Shown here piece by piece: positions 63,031 to 64,000 of a DNA stretch of 64,000 nucleotides. A model generated the notes under the pieces. The model saw only the letters and a list, made by a program, of their open reading frames with translations. It was not told the origin of the DNA and made no database searches. Within the stretch, counting starts at the first letter, position 1, and every line of letters begins with the position of its first letter. Both the position numbers and the translations under genes were made by a program. The DNA is taken from NCBI GenBank assembly GCA_019775845.1, contig JADQAV010000017.1:372001-436000 (forward strand), written 5' to 3'. Origin of the DNA: Myrmaecium sp. VS I D KN 1. Taxonomy: Eukaryota > Ascomycota > Dothideomycetes > Valsariales > Valsariaceae.

Positions 63031-64000
63031 ATGTTTGCACATTGCAAAGGGCCTCTGTGGCGGGTGGACGACTTCTCCCGGTGCTTTGAGCAAGAGTAAG
63101 CCGTCATCAGCGAGGTCCCCCCGCTCAACGCATCGTCCGCTAATGACCTCCTCAGTTACCTCCAGACATTATTCCCCCTGCTTACCTGTTTTTTATCTCT
63201 CACTGTTCTCGCCGCGCAGCTATATTTTTTCGCCAAGCGGGCTAAGCAACATGCTGGATACCAACCTCTAGACCAGCCGGGCCACATCTGGAGTCTGCCA
63301 ACCGGCAACCAACCGAGTAATGGCGCTCCAACGAACGGCGTCCATAGCGAGACCGAAGATGAATTCGAGCGCAACGAGGAGCTTGCGTTGACGGCCACCC
63401 GGCCTCACGCGGGCGTAACGGAGATACAAATCGATAGACCAAGAGGGGAATTTCTGCTGGTTGCACTGGAAGAGCTGGTTGTCGTGGGCCAACTGGGAGT
63501 TCATATCGCGGTGCTGGCGAGCCGTGCATGGGGAAACCGAGGGATTGCGGCTGCCGTCGCCGGAGTGATAATTTGGGCATATGTCACGGTTCTGGTATCT
63601 CTACGGCTTCTCCTGTCCAGCAATAGCAAGATCACATTCCCGACTCTCTGGTACCATACCGCAGCTATCTACTGCTTGATGTGGCTGTTCGAGGTTTTGA
63701 TATTCCGGTCCGCTCTCATCCATCCGATCTCCAAGCTCGCAGAAGACATGGTCATCATGGACTTCTCTCTTACCACATTCCTGGCGCTGGTTGCTCTGAC
63801 TTCGCGAAAAGGCAACAAACCAGTTCTCATGGAATATGAAGGAGATCTCAAGCCTGCGAAGGAACAAACTGCAAGTTTGCTGTCGATTGTGACCTTTACC
63901 TGGGTTGATCCGATCGTCTGGACCGGATTCAAGAAGACGTATGAGATGGCCGATGTATGGAATCTTGCTATCAAGGACAAGGCATCATACGTGCTCTCCG
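63031..64000 (+). CDS. ABCC-type (MRP-like) ABC transporter, N-terminal part (cut by window end)
   Basis: Start of a full-size ABC transporter of the MRP/Ybt1 group, probably a vacuolar or plasma-membrane pump for conjugates, bile acids or toxic compounds. Exon 1 63031-63095, intron 63096-63155, exon 2 from 63156 past the window end; about 303 residues are visible. The start MFAHCKGPLWRVDDFSRCFE matches the usual N-terminus of these fungal transporters, and the splice joins EQD to YLQTLFPLLTCFLSLTVLAA, the first helix of TMD0. More TMD0 helices follow: LGVHIAVLASRAW, AAAVAGVIIWAYVTVLVSLR and FPTLWYHTAAIYCLMWLFEV. Then comes the linker KPAKEQTASLLSIVTFTWVD, the conserved entry to the ABC core. 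An in-frame TGA at 63007 supports this start. No nucleotide-binding domain lies in the window, so substrate cannot be inferred. Confidence 0.88.

Overview
The window is nuclear DNA of a filamentous ascomycete (Pezizomycotina). Genes are compact, most introns are 45-60 bases with GT-AG ends, and there are lineage-typical genes such as a HET-domain protein, an RFX factor of the RfxA/Crt1 type, YTP1 and an HPP-family membrane protein. The conserved proteins (SKP1, YOP1, GDP-mannose transporter) look Eurotiomycete-like, but I cannot fix the class from memory alone. I find 22 confident protein genes, 19 with introns that I placed by eye. I find no tRNA or rRNA genes, CRISPR arrays or recognisable transposons. 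Both edges cut genes: CBF5 at the left and an ABC transporter at the right.

Layout. 1-11 kb, all minus strand: CBF5 (partial), a lipid-droplet hydrolase, CTR9 (Paf1 complex) and SEC8 (exocyst). 12.5-20 kb: HPP-family protein (+), ABC-F ATPase ARB1 (+), SWI5 (-), YTP1 (+). 20.4-28.7 kb: peptidyl-tRNA hydrolase (-), RFX factor (-), YOP1 (+), SKP1 (-). 30-33.4 kb: GPI mannosyltransferase SMP3 (+) and a small membrane protein (+). 33.4-38.9 kb is the most accessory-looking stretch: low-complexity DNA around a lone intronless HET-domain gene. 38.9-54.5 kb: GDP-mannose transporter (-), phosducin-like PLP1 (+), an OCRL-type inositol 5-phosphatase (-), DCP1 (+), a GH31 glycosidase (-), and RIT1 (+) fused to a second C-terminal domain. 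54.5-57.2 kb is gene-empty and rich in purine/pyrimidine tracts. 57.2-64 kb: an unrecognised gene (-), PGS1 (-), NDUFA12 (+), and the start of an ABCC transporter (+).

Most genes are single-copy housekeeping functions: RNA modification and decay (CBF5, RIT1, DCP1, PTH), transcription (CTR9, RFX), secretion and membranes (SEC8, YOP1, GDP-mannose transporter, SMP3, OCRL-like, PGS1) and respiration (NDUFA12). They do not form a pathway cluster. The clearest functional pairing is PGS1/NDUFA12, which share a 193-base divergent promoter and both serve the mitochondrial inner membrane. Other head-to-head pairs are SEC8/HPP, SWI5/YTP1, RFX/YOP1, SKP1/SMP3, GDP-mannose transporter/PLP1, OCRL-like/DCP1 and GH31/RIT1.

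The observations most worth a second look are a perfect 68-base tandem duplication abutting the SKP1 start codon, the RIT1 fusion, an altered Walker B in ARB1, micro-exons in YOP1 and NDUFA12, a possible small LITAF-like gene, and a recurring TAGGTA/TACCTA motif in intergenic DNA. I did not find a convincing novel multi-gene system.
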